A DNA stretch of 35,055 nucleotides. Origin: a virus. The DNA is taken from the IMG/VR virus record IMGVR_UViG_3300029787_000154, positions 1,006 to 36,060 of that record; one strand, given 5' to 3'. Of the stretch, positions 6,424 through 13,930 are shown in pieces; position 1 is the stretch's first letter, and each line of letters opens with the position of its first letter. The notes under the pieces were generated by a model. It was not told where the DNA came from. It searched no databases and saw only the letters and a list, made by a program, of their open reading frames with translations. The translations under genes were made by a program, and so were the position numbers.

Positions 6424-6823
6424 AAAAAAAATTGAAATTGATGGCGAAAAGGTTCGCATCCTTGCAAGCTTTGGCTGCACCTATCTGGACATAGGCAAAT
6501 ACTACCAATGCGGAGAAAGCACAATCCGCAGACGTTTCAAAGCGGAATTTGAATCTGGGCAAGAAGAATTAAAACTGAATTTGCGAAAAAATCTTTTGAA
6601 ATTAGCGCTCGAATTAGACAACACCGCTGCAAATATCTTCCTCGCCAAAAATTTTCTTGGCATGAGTGACAAGACTGCGATAGACCTAACTGGAAACATA
6701 GAAAGCGTACTCAAAGAGTGCGGTTTTGAGGACAATCCCATTGATCAAACAAATACTGAACAGAGAGAAGCTATGGAAGCTCTTGGGTTATCACCCGACT
6801 CCACACCAACAGGCCATACATAA
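6416..6823 (+). CDS. Terminase small subunit-like protein
   Basis: A 135-aa protein from the ATG at 6416, which overlaps the stop of the regulator gene by 8 bases; ATGs at 6401 and 6404 are alternatives. An N-terminal helix-turn-helix (Ile-Leu-Ala-Ser-Phe-Gly-Cys-Thr-Tyr-Leu-Asp-Ile, then Glu-Ser-Thr-Ile-Arg-Arg-Arg-Phe) is followed by a helical Lys/Leu-rich segment like the oligomerisation part of small terminases. Position immediately before terL, which it overlaps by about 80 bases, supports the call. It would recognise the packaging site and feed DNA to TerL. Confidence 0.72.
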   Translation: MARKKIEIDGEKVRILASFGCTYLDIGKYYQCGESTIRRRFKAEFESGQEELKLNLRKNLLKLALELDNTAANIFLAKNFLGMSDKTAIDLTGNIESVLKECGFEDNPIDQTNTEQREAMEALGLSPDSTPTGHT

Positions 6824-8082
6824 TTCCAAAGCAAGATTTCGCGTCTGCAACATGGGTAGACGCAGTGGAAAATCTTGGATGGCAGCACACGAAATCATCC
6901 CTTGGCTCTTAACACCCAACACACGCGGTTGGATCGTAGCACCTAACTACAACCTAGCGCAAAAAGTAGCTCGTGAAGTAAAGCGTATTATTATTCGCGA
7001 ACTCAAGCTACCCGTAGAAAGCAAAAAAGAGATTTCTGGTGATCTATATTTTATGCGCCTTTCTGGAATCAATTCAGAAATAGCAGTTCGCTCTGCGGAT
7101 TCTCCGGACTCGCTTATTGGTGAAGGTTGAATGGGTTTCCCATTCACTTTTTAAAACTGGCATAGATTACTTAGTTATAGATGAGATGGCCTTAATAAGC
7201 CGTCAGACATATGAAATGTTTTTACGTCCTACCCTTGCAGACAGGCAAGGCTGGGCGTTATTCTGCTCCACACCAAGATCCTATAATTATTTTTGGCAAC
7301 TCTACCAACGAGGTGACGACCCAAAGCATTCCGATTGGGAAAGCTGGCAAGTACCTAGCTGGAAGTCGCCATTTTTTAAAGACGACATAGAAGAACTAAA
7401 AAGGACATTAACTCGTGAAACATTTTTACAGGAAATCGGAAGTGAATTTTGCTCATTTACTGGCTCTGTTTTCAACTTCGATCGCTTTACCCAAGTCAAA
7501 AAGAACCTCAGATACGACCCACGCTTACCAACCTACGTGGGAATTGATTTTGGTTACCGCACAAGCTGTGCCGTGGTACTCCAGTGCCGAAACTACCCCG
7601 ACAGGCTATCAGATATATATCAAATAGACGAAATCTTCTTACAGGATAGCAAAACAGAAGAATTAGCAAAACTAGTCAAAGGTTTGCCATACAATATCAC
7701 CGCATATTTCGGCGACCCAGCTGGTGCGGGTTCTAATCTTCAGACGGGAATTTCAGATTTTCAGCTGTTTTCTCGCCAATACGGAATACGCATCCGCAGC
7801 AGAAAAGATAGACAAAGCCGGGACGTAGTGAACCGTATTAGTCACATGCGCCGTTGGTTTGAGGATGCAAACGGCGACACGCATTTCTGGGTAGCAGAGC
7901 GCTGCAAGAAATCCATTAGCAGTTACGAAAATTATCGCTACCCAACCCACAAACAAGATCAGCAGCTAAAAGAAGTTCCGCTAAAGGATGGTGTGAATGA
8001 CCACATTAACGATGCGCTGGGTTTCATACTTGTAAACTTATTTCCCATTAAGAGTAGAACAGCTGGCATAATCGAGTGGTAA
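6741..8082 (+). CDS. terL: Terminase large subunit, interrupted by a 34-nt element
   Basis: ATPase-nuclease that drives DNA packaging. The first segment (6741-7127) has Walker A Gly-Arg-Arg-Ser-Gly-Lys-Ser and ends Asp-Ser-Leu-Ile-Gly-Glu-Gly before an in-frame TGA. The second (7162-8082, another frame) begins Ile-Asp-Tyr-Leu-Val-Ile-Asp-Glu, the Walker B strand. It carries the nuclease domain with Gly-Ile-Asp-Phe-Gly, Gly-Asp-Pro-Ala-Gly and Asn-Asp-His-Ile-Asn-Asp-Ala. Joining them without the 34 bases between gives a normal 435-aa terminase with the canonical Gly-Glu-Gly to Walker B spacing. The start is taken as TTG 6741 because GAGGA lies 8 bases upstream. TTG 6726 is an alternative and no ATG is available. 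Either recoding joins the halves, or the gene is split or broken. Confidence 0.85.
7128..7161 (+). other. Candidate translational bypass element in terL
   Basis: The insertion opens with TGA directly after the Gly codon GGT (7125-7127). The TGA lies in a perfect hairpin, TGAATGGG-TTT-CCCATTCA (7128-7146), with an 8-bp stem. An A/T-rich linker follows, then GGC (7159-7161), also Gly, after which the terminase reading resumes. Take-off codon, immediate stop in a hairpin and a matching landing codon are the parts of the T4 gene 60 bypass. One tRNA-Gly with a GCC anticodon can read both GGT and GGC. A +1 shift at GGT-TGA also gives an open frame and would add 11 residues. Confidence 0.6.
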
Positions 8083-9419
8083 TAATACAAGACTTATCTG
8101 AAAGCGCAATCCAAGATGCATTAAATGAGCATCTAAATTATATTGAAGATGAACGCACAAAAGAGCGTGACTATATGCTGGATTGGTATGAAGGGATAAA
8201 CATTGATAGTTACGTCCGTAGTTACTTTTCCAATGAGACTCTACGACAAGTACCACCCATGCATCAAAACATTACCAAACGCGTAGCATCCCTTACTTCT
8301 CTAACCTACATGCGCGCACCAAAATTGCGCGTAAACGATACATATAAAGAATTGATAGATGCATCTAATCTACAAGCACAGCGCAGATTATTAGAGCGCT
8401 TAACTTTTTTACTAGGCACAATGGCGTTTCGCTCCTATTGGGATGAACGCTCTGGCCAGATTAAATATCAGACACTTAGTCATTTTACCCCGCTTTTTGT
8501 TGCGGGTGACAGCCGCGATGAGCCAGTTGGAGTAACGTACCCGATTGAATACCAAGGCGATGCACGGCTGAATCGTCCTATACATGCAGTGTGGACAGCG
8601 GATAGGCCCGGCCAACCCGGAAGACACTATTTATGTGATGAACATGGCAATAAAATTTCAGTAAATCCAGAGGATCGCAATCCATATGGAGTACTACCCA
8701 TAACCTTTTGCCATCGATACCCACCGATACGTGATTTCTGGGCGGGAAGTGGCGCAGTGGATGTCGTTTCCGTAGACCTTGCCGTAAATGTGGCCCAAAT
8801 TGAGTTGTCTCTGGCCGTAAGGTATGGTGCAATGGGAATAAAATACTTAACGTCGATCGATGATCCATCCAGAGTGGAAATTGGCGTAGATAAATTATTA
8901 TACTTACCAGAAGGTGCAGATTTAAAAGTAACGCAACCGGGTGGTAGTCTTACCGAAATTATTGATGCAACCAGATTTATGGTGGAGTCATGTTTAAATA
9001 ACAACCATATCCGCGCAAAATACGCACGTTCCGACTCGGGAAACGCACCGAGTGCTGCAAGTTTAGCAATCATCGAAATGGAAAATTTAAACAATCGCAC
9101 TGCAATGACAGAAGATACATGGCGACCATGGGAACACCGTAGATATGAAGTAGATCGCAGAATTTTACAAGTCGAAGCCAATGCCGACCCCGGCCCAGAC
9201 TATTCTGTGGATTTCTTAGAACCAAATTATGCACTTACACCAGAATCAGAGATCGCATTGTGGGAATGGCGTTTTTCACGACAGCTTGCAACGCCTCTCG
9301 ATTGGTTTGATATGAACAATCCCGATGCTCCAGAATCGGAGAGAATGGCATTTCAAAATCGACAAGAACAAGAAGAACAGACCCCACAAAACCGTTTATT
9401 AAATAGACTTCAGAGCTAA
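8076..9419 (+). CDS. Portal protein
   Basis: A 447-aa protein with the profile of SPP1/HK97-type portals: an N-terminal helical region, an Arg-rich core, a helical crown containing Asn-Val-Ala-Gln-Ile-Glu-Leu-Ser, and a Gln/Glu-rich C-terminus. Its position between terL and a minor head protein is the standard one. The portal forms the dodecameric DNA channel at the capsid vertex and docks TerL. The GTG start overlaps the terL stop by 7 bases. I rely on order, length and general features rather than a single diagnostic motif. Confidence 0.8.
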   Translation: MVIIQDLSESAIQDALNEHLNYIEDERTKERDYMLDWYEGINIDSYVRSYFSNETLRQVPPMHQNITKRVASLTSLTYMRAPKLRVNDTYKELIDASNLQAQRRLLERLTFLLGTMAFRSYWDERSGQIKYQTLSHFTPLFVAGDSRDEPVGVTYPIEYQGDARLNRPIHAVWTADRPGQPGRHYLCDEHGNKISVNPEDRNPYGVLPITFCHRYPPIRDFWAGSGAVDVVSVDLAVNVAQIELSLAVRYGAMGIKYLTSIDDPSRVEIGVDKLLYLPEGADLKVTQPGGSLTEIIDATRFMVESCLNNNHIRAKYARSDSGNAPSAASLAIIEMENLNNRTAMTEDTWRPWEHRRYEVDRRILQVEANADPGPDYSVDFLEPNYALTPESEIALWEWRFSRQLATPLDWFDMNNPDAPESERMAFQNRQEQEEQTPQNRLLNRLQS

Positions 9420-9421
9420 CC

Positions 9422-10204
9422 ATGGCAGTAACAGATGACGCTATTTCTAGCTATCTGAAATCATTAGGAGTTGCAGAAGATGAATTTATCCAAGACGTAC
9501 AAGACTTGGAAGCGAGCGGTTTATCTGGAGAAGAAGTTTTGGCTGCTATCGCTGCGCTTAATGTTGCGTCCTATTTTATTGAAGATTTGGGTATGTCTGC
9601 CGCAATCAACACCCAAATGGGTTTCACGGAACAGCTTCTTGATGATTTGCCGTTTTTTGGGTCTATCACCGAAAACCAACTCGTGGCTCTCCAAAATATC
9701 CAAAGATCGTCCATAATAAAATACACAGAACATCTTGGCGAATTGGTACGTCAAGAAATTATCACAGGCACGCAGCTGGGTCTATCTGCGGATGATATAA
9801 AAGACCGATTAACACGGTCCATTAATTTAGATCGAGTAGATAATGTGATTGAAACTGCGATGACAAATTATCAGCAGCAAGTCATCTATACCATGGCCAG
9901 TGAACTGCCAGAAAATCAGCAATATACCTACCAAGGACCCTTAGACAAAAAAACACGCCCTTTATGTCGAGAAATCATTGCCATGCAACCCTTCACTAGG
10001 CAAGAGCTAGAATCGCGCTTTTCGGGCGCATTTACCGACAGAGGCGGAATAAACTGCCGACACTTGATTATCCCAGTGTCATCTTCTCGCGAATATACTG
10101 AAGACCGTGCAAGGGCGCGCAACGAAATCAAAAATCGTAAACGCTCTGGTAAATATAAAAAACCGCAAACATTGAAAGAATATTATGAGCGTGTTCAAAC
10201 TTAA
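9422..10204 (+). CDS. Minor head protein (Mu gpF / SPP1 gp7-like)
   Basis: A 260-aa protein, mostly helical, whose last third carries the diagnostic region of the phage Mu F/SPP1 gp7 family: Asp-Lys-Lys-Thr-Arg-Pro-Leu-Cys-Arg, Phe-Thr-Arg-Gln-Glu-Leu, then Arg-Gly-Gly-Ile-Asn-Cys-Arg-His. The two Cys with the terminal His may bind a metal. Family members are few-copy capsid-interior or portal-associated proteins acting in head assembly or DNA ejection. It begins two bases after the portal stop, and the next gene overlaps it by 20. Confidence 0.82.
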   Translation: MAVTDDAISSYLKSLGVAEDEFIQDVQDLEASGLSGEEVLAAIAALNVASYFIEDLGMSAAINTQMGFTEQLLDDLPFFGSITENQLVALQNIQRSSIIKYTEHLGELVRQEIITGTQLGLSADDIKDRLTRSINLDRVDNVIETAMTNYQQQVIYTMASELPENQQYTYQGPLDKKTRPLCREIIAMQPFTRQELESRFSGAFTDRGGINCRHLIIPVSSSREYTEDRARARNEIKNRKRSGKYKKPQTLKEYYERVQT

Positions 10205-10709
10205 AGAAATAATGAAGTTTACTTCATCGGACCTAAAGAGGTTTGGTAAAGACTTAACGCTCACTCACATATCCCAAGCAAAAGACGGAATAGGTGCAGA
10301 TGGAGAAGAGTTTAAAGGATATACCAAAAGATACGCAGATCGTAAAGGCGCACGCAAAGCTGCAAAAGGTCAGTTTAGTACTAAGACATCCCCACCAGAT
10401 TTAACACTTACGAACTCTATGTTTCGTGAGTTCAAGCTAATTAAAACAACCGTATCAAACGAATTATCTATTGACTACGGTATCACCAATCCAGAACAAG
10501 CAAAGAAAATGATCGCTCACTCTAAAGGAAGGTTTGGCAGACCCAGCAAAAAAAGTCGCGTTACCATTCGCAAAGACAAGGCAAGGGTCGTAGCAAAGCG
10601 TCAAAAAGTAGGGCCAGAAGTCGAAAAAAGAATTGCGTTCAACTTTGCTGAAAACATTGGAAAAAATTTAAAAAGACTTACAAACCGACCAACGATCATA
10701 CGAATGTAA
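10185..10709 (+). CDS. Head morphogenesis protein, function unassigned
   Basis: A 174-aa very basic protein. The first 10 codons may be untranslated, since a second ATG lies at 10212 (Met-Lys-Phe-Thr-Ser-Ser). The middle contains Arg-Tyr-Ala-Asp-Arg-Lys-Gly and a Leu-Thr-Asn-Ser-Met-Phe-Arg-Glu pattern resembling virion-morphogenesis/head-tail joining proteins of Mu-like and other phages. The C-terminus is rich in Lys and Arg. Its position between the minor head and scaffold genes supports a structural or assembly role. Confidence 0.6.
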   Translation: MSVFKLKEIMKFTSSDLKRFGKDLTLTHISQAKDGIGADGEEFKGYTKRYADRKGARKAAKGQFSTKTSPPDLTLTNSMFREFKLIKTTVSNELSIDYGITNPEQAKKMIAHSKGRFGRPSKKSRVTIRKDKARVVAKRQKVGPEVEKRIAFNFAENIGKNLKRLTNRPTIIRM

Positions 10710-10724
10710 AAAAGGAGGACTATT

Positions 10725-11297
10725 TTGTCCGAAGAAGCAACCACATTGGAAGCACCGCAGCCAGCGGAAGGCACTAGATCGCCTGTTGAACCCAAAGTAT
10801 CTACAGAGGTGACTCCTATTAGTCAAGAACCAGCTGAAGAGCAAAGCTCGGAAGTGAATCAGTTGATCGCAGATGCGAAAAAGATGAGAAAAAGAGCGCA
10901 AAAGTCTGAAGCAGAACTTGCTACGTTGCAAAAACAGATTGCCGGTGATCGTGAAAAGCAACTGGAAAAACAACAGCAATGGCAGACCTTGGCAGAAGAG
11001 CGTGCAGCTCGACTTGCTGAGTTAGAACCCATTGTAGAGCGAGCGAAGAGTGATGAAGCTCAAATCCGTGAGCAGATTCTATCTGAATTCAGCGAAGAGG
11101 ACCGCGATACGTTTGGTGATTTACCGTTACCAAAACTTCGCGCCCTACGAAACAAACTCAACACAAATAATCCACGATTAGCCGTAGCAAACAATCCCGC
11201 GGTTGCTGCAAACGAAGTTCCACAAGATTGGACAAATATGAATCGGAACGATCGGGCAAAAAACTGGGATAAGATTGTTGCGCGGTATCGTAAATAA
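10725..11297 (+). CDS. Capsid scaffolding protein
   Basis: A 190-aa protein of classic scaffold type. It has an acidic, Pro/Glu-rich disordered N-terminus, a long Lys/Glu/Gln coiled coil (about 45-115), an acidic stretch with Ser-Glu-Glu-Asp-Arg-Asp-Thr-Phe-Gly, and a basic C-terminal helix that would contact the capsid protein. It starts with TTG, preceded by AAAGGAGG at good spacing, 15 bases after the previous stop, and ends 12 bases before the major capsid gene. Scaffolds direct procapsid assembly and leave before packaging. Confidence 0.85.
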   Translation: MSEEATTLEAPQPAEGTRSPVEPKVSTEVTPISQEPAEEQSSEVNQLIADAKKMRKRAQKSEAELATLQKQIAGDREKQLEKQQQWQTLAEERAARLAELEPIVERAKSDEAQIREQILSEFSEEDRDTFGDLPLPKLRALRNKLNTNNPRLAVANNPAVAANEVPQDWTNMNRNDRAKNWDKIVARYRK

Positions 11298-11309
11298 AAG
11301 GAGTCAGTA

Positions 11310-12997
11310 ATGGCTTATACCGCTTTTAGTGGTGATGCGACTCAAGGTTCTGCTGGTGGAGATTTATCTGGTGCTGGTCACGTAGATGTATTTATTCCAG
11401 AGCTGTGGGCCGATGGTAGAATAATGCCGTTAGTGTAAGTGATTACATTAATTATGAGCGCGAAATTAAGCGGGGAAGCTACAGCGAAAGCCATGCCAAC
11501 CCGAACTGAAGGCTGAATGTAAAAACGCAGTCAAGGGCAGAGCGTAGATTGTGATACTGCAATGCAGAATATAATCAATCCAAGAGTTCGCGTCATCTTA
11601 GTAAAGATGAAAAGGTACGCCGATACCCAGTGTAAACGCTGGGATGCAAGATAAAAAACTTGCTATAACATTTGATTTACCGCTATTTCGAGAAGAATTT
11701 GGTTTTCAAGCCTTTCTTCGATGATTACTCAAGTCTTGTAAAGGGAAAAGGTAAGTAATTGCCGTTTTTATAGGTGACTATAATTATGATTATTGCGGAA
11801 TTAACCGGGAAATCTAAGTGCAGCTGCATAAGACAACCCGAACTGAAGATCACACAAAGTGTGACCAAGGGCAGAGCATAGCTGGTGAAAAGATATAATC
11901 CAGCCACGAGTCCGCGACTACTCACGTTAGTAGAAAAGATATGCCGATACTCCATAGAAATGTGGAGAGTTAAGATAAAAAACTTAGCATAACATTTTGG
12001 ATACTTTACACATCCCAACCGTACAAGAAGTTGCTGTTTCAACCAAAACAGAGAATGCTGGTGTTGCATACTCAGTGAATACAGAAACATCAATTGACTT
12101 ACTTATCGATCAACACAAATATGCAGCAAAGCTATTTGAGGACATCGCTATGATACAGTCAAATGAAGTTCTGTTTGACAAGTATGCGCGTTCTATGGCT
12201 TATGGCCTTGCCAAAGCTGTGGATACGCACATCATGGAAGAAATGGACGCTATGGGTACTACCCAAGCATTAGCGGCTGATAACTCTATGAGTAACGCAG
12301 ATGTAGAAACTGCACTTGGAACTTTGATGTCTAATGACATTCCAAAGGAAGAGTGTGCATTCTTTGTGAACCCATTGATCTATGCTGATCTATTGAACTC
12401 GAAAGCATTCGTAGCTGCACCAAACAGTCCAGCGAATTATGCAACTTCTGGTGCATTAGGTAACATAGTTCAAACTGGTTTTGCATCCAATGATGTGATG
12501 GCAACTGGTGAGCTAGGCGCACTTTTTGGCATTCCAGTGTTTACTTCAAGTATCATGTCCACAACGGCAGATACTGGAACAGAAGTGGCATACTTGGTGC
12601 ATAAGAGCGCAATTGCTGTAGCAGTACAGCAAGAGATTAGGCTAAGTAAGTTGGCGTTAGCGTAGGCGACTATGTTAATTATGAGCGCGGAATTAAGCGG
12701 GAAAGCTAAGTTGGAAAATAAGCCAACCCGAACCGAAGGCTACACAAAGTGTAGTCAGGGGCAGAGCATAGGAGATGCAATAATTCTCCCACGAGGCCGC
12801 GCCTACTCACGTAGTAGAAAAGGTATGCCGATACTCCGTAGAAATGCGGAGATGCAAGATAAAAAGCTTGCTGGAACATTTGACAAAGCGAATACAGTGT
12901 CGATTATCTTGGCACAAAAGTAGTCGCAGACGTGATCTTTGGCGCAAAAGCAACAACGAGTAACCATGTAAAAGGTATCGAATTCTTGAATCCGTAA
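11310..12997 (+). CDS. Major capsid protein, four exons split by three group I introns
   Basis: The exons are 11310-11417, 11675-11752, 12000-12643 and 12883-12997, joined to 945 nt encoding 314 aa. Phases agree exactly: exon 1 ends on a codon (Trp-Ala-Asp-Gly), exon 2 supplies Ile-Tyr-Arg-Tyr-Phe-Glu...Lys-Gly-Lys-Gly, and exon 3 resumes Asp-Thr-Leu-His-Ile-Pro. Exon 3 ends two bases into a Leu codon that exon 4 completes before Gln-Ser-Glu-Tyr-Ser-Val-Asp-Tyr. The product reads as an HK97-fold capsid protein, with the Phe-Ile-Pro-Glu-Leu-Trp start and the Gly-Asp-Thr-x-His-Ile-Pro block typical of this group. AAGGAG precedes the ATG, and the scaffold gene lies just upstream. Without splicing only a truncated 42-residue product could be made. 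Confidence 0.92.
11418..11674 (+). ncRNA. Group I intron 1 of the capsid gene (257 nt)
   Basis: A self-splicing ribozyme with no internal ORF. P1 pairs exon GATGGT with GCCGTT (11426-11431), leaving U-G at the splice site. P3 is GCGCGAA (11458) with TTCGCGT (11587). P7 is GCGTA (11542) with TACGC (11616). P7.1 is GATTG (11547) with CAATC (11576), enclosing a CTGC/GCAG hairpin. P8 is CATCTT/AAGATG (11594-11609) and P9 is CCCAG/CTGGG (11626-11643). A 3' helix GCAAG/CTTGC leads to the terminal G. The P7.1/P7.2 insertion and the ending resemble IA introns such as T4 td. Confidence 0.92.
11753..11999 (+). ncRNA. Group I intron 2 of the capsid gene (247 nt)
   Basis: Same family as intron 1. P1 pairs exon AAAAGGT with GCCGTTTT (11761-11768), with one bulged G and U-G at the splice site. 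P3 is TGCGGA (11794) with TCCGCG (11911). P6 is TCACAC/GTGTGA (11850-11864). P7 is GCATA (11876) with TATGC (11940), a compensatory change from intron 1. P7.1 is GCTGG (11881) with CCAGC (11900), P8 CTACT/AGTAG (11918-11933) and P9 CTCCA/TGGAG (11950-11967). It ends ACATTTTG. No ORF. Confidence 0.92.
12644..12882 (+). ncRNA. Group I intron 3 of the capsid gene (239 nt)
   Basis: Third copy of the family. P1 pairs exon ATTAGGCT with GGCGTTAG (12653-12660), with a bulged G and U-G at the splice site. P3 is GCGCGG (12685) with CCGCGC (12797). P6 is CTACAC/GTGTAG (12740-12754). P7 is GCATA (12766) with TATGC (12824). P7.1 is GGAGA (12771) with TCTCC (12785), P8 CTACT/AGTAG (12803-12817) and P9 CTCCG/CGGAG (12834-12851). 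It ends ACATTTG. The 83-codon frame crossing it is incidental. Confidence 0.92.
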
Positions 12998-13014
12998 ACC
13001 TTAGTTACACTACG

Positions 13015-13043
13015 CAATGGGCGGTGTTTGTCATCGCCCATTG
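13015..13043 (+). terminator. Hairpin behind the capsid gene
   Basis: CAATGGGCG (13015-13023) and CGCCCATTG (13035-13043) form a perfect 9-bp stem with an 11-nt loop, 18 bases after the capsid stop. There is no T tract, so it may stabilise or process the abundant capsid mRNA or terminate only partially. Confidence 0.55.
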
Positions 13044-13062
13044 TACTATATAGGAGATATTT

Positions 13063-13242
13063 ATGATTATTTTAAAAAAAGAAAACCATTATTGCCACAG
13101 TAACTCACGCGAAGAAGCGCAGAAGCTTGTGAATGATGGATATGAAGTCGTAAAAAATTCATTTGGCGGTGACAAAATCGTCAAGCAAGAAGCAAAAAAA
13201 GCAGAACCAAAAAAGAAAATGTTCGCTAAAAAGAAAAAGTAA
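13063..13242 (+). CDS. Small Lys-rich protein (59 aa)
   Basis: A 59-aa frame with AGGAGA at good spacing before the ATG. The first 40 residues look folded (an Asn-His-Tyr-Cys-His motif, then Glu-Glu-Ala-Gln-Lys-Leu-Val-Asn-Asp-Gly-Tyr-Glu-Val-Val). The last 20 are almost only Lys with Ala, Glu and Pro. Small proteins with this shape often follow capsid genes in marine and related phages. No function is assigned; a role on the head or in DNA contact is possible given the tail charge. Confidence 0.7.
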   Translation: MIILKKENHYCHSNSREEAQKLVNDGYEVVKNSFGGDKIVKQEAKKAEPKKKMFAKKKK

Positions 13243-13300
13243 CGCTTTTTAGCTGGACTCGTTCACGGTCTGCCAACACCTTAGAGAGATAGGAGAAGTA

Positions 13301-13585
13301 ATGGCAACATCAAACCTACATAGGTACACCGAGCAAGAAGCATCCAACCGAATGGGTGGCGGTGGATACGATTACGTCACAAACGCCACAGTGAATTCCC
13401 ACGTTTACGTTGCAATACAAGCACTTTCAGTTGATTGTGTGATTTCTGCAACCAGTAAAGACACAGACATCTGGGATAGTTTATCATCTGTAACACTTTT
13501 AGCTGGACAAACTATTTATGGTGAGTGGTCAGCAGTAACCGTAGCAGATGGCGATTTTGCAATAGTTTACAGGAGATCAAGCTGA
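13301..13585 (+). CDS. Putative head decoration or small structural protein (94 aa)
   Basis: A 94-aa predicted beta-rich protein with AGGAGA before the ATG. After a polar, Gly-rich start it has alternating hydrophobic strands ending in Gly-Glu-Trp-Ser-Ala-Val-Thr-Val-Ala-Asp-Gly-Asp-Phe. It follows the capsid gene and is coupled (TGATG) to a second beta-rich protein, so both are probably virion surface or tail-fibre-associated components. No family recognised. Confidence 0.6.
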   Translation: MATSNLHRYTEQEASNRMGGGGYDYVTNATVNSHVYVAIQALSVDCVISATSKDTDIWDSLSSVTLLAGQTIYGEWSAVTVADGDFAIVYRRSS

Positions 13586-13929
13586 TGAGCAAATTACATA
13601 AAAGAAGTGTACAAGAAGCATTAAACGCAACCGTAGGTGGCGAATGGACGGTGAATTCTGCTGGAACGGCTGGATCAAGCGCAAATGTTAACAATTCTAT
13701 TCACTTAGAATTGGCAACTATGACATCAACGCTTGGAGTGTACAGCGCAGTAGAGATTTATTTTAATTTTACAACTTCAGCAACAGATGTCAATTCATCT
13801 AACGATATGGTCCTTCCAAAAAATACAATGTTGTTTTTGACCGTACCACGCGGACTTGGTAATACTGTGTACTTTAATTATAACAGTACTAGTACAACAA
13901 CTGGTGCAGTAAGAACGGTGGAGATTTAA
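13585..13929 (+). CDS. Putative small beta-rich structural protein (114 aa)
   Basis: Read from the ATG at 13585, overlapping the previous stop, with AGGAG at 13571. The N-terminal 15 residues are basic. The rest is Ser/Thr/Asn-rich with regular hydrophobic strands (Val-Glu-Ile-Tyr-Phe-Asn-Phe; Met-Leu-Phe-Leu-Thr-Val-Pro-Arg-Gly) and suggests a jelly-roll or sandwich. It ends one base before the giant fibre gene, so it may belong to the same appendage. Confidence 0.6.
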   Translation: MSKLHKRSVQEALNATVGGEWTVNSAGTAGSSANVNNSIHLELATMTSTLGVYSAVEIYFNFTTSATDVNSSNDMVLPKNTMLFLTVPRGLGNTVYFNYNSTSTTTGAVRTVEI

Positions 13930-13930
13930 G

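Noticed and set aside
7117-7161. Terminase second half as an independent gene from TTG 7117 or GTG 7120
   Set aside because: Possible, but it would separate Walker A from Walker B on different chains and has no clear ribosome site; kept only as an alternative.
11725-12093. 122-codon minus-strand frame over exon 2 and intron 2
   Set aside because: Antisense to the capsid exon and ribozyme; composition is not protein-like and there is no ribosome site.
12672-12923. 83-codon open frame across intron 3 and exon 4
   Set aside because: It crosses the group I core and the splice site, its sequence is a translation of conserved ribozyme elements, and exon 4 codes in another frame.
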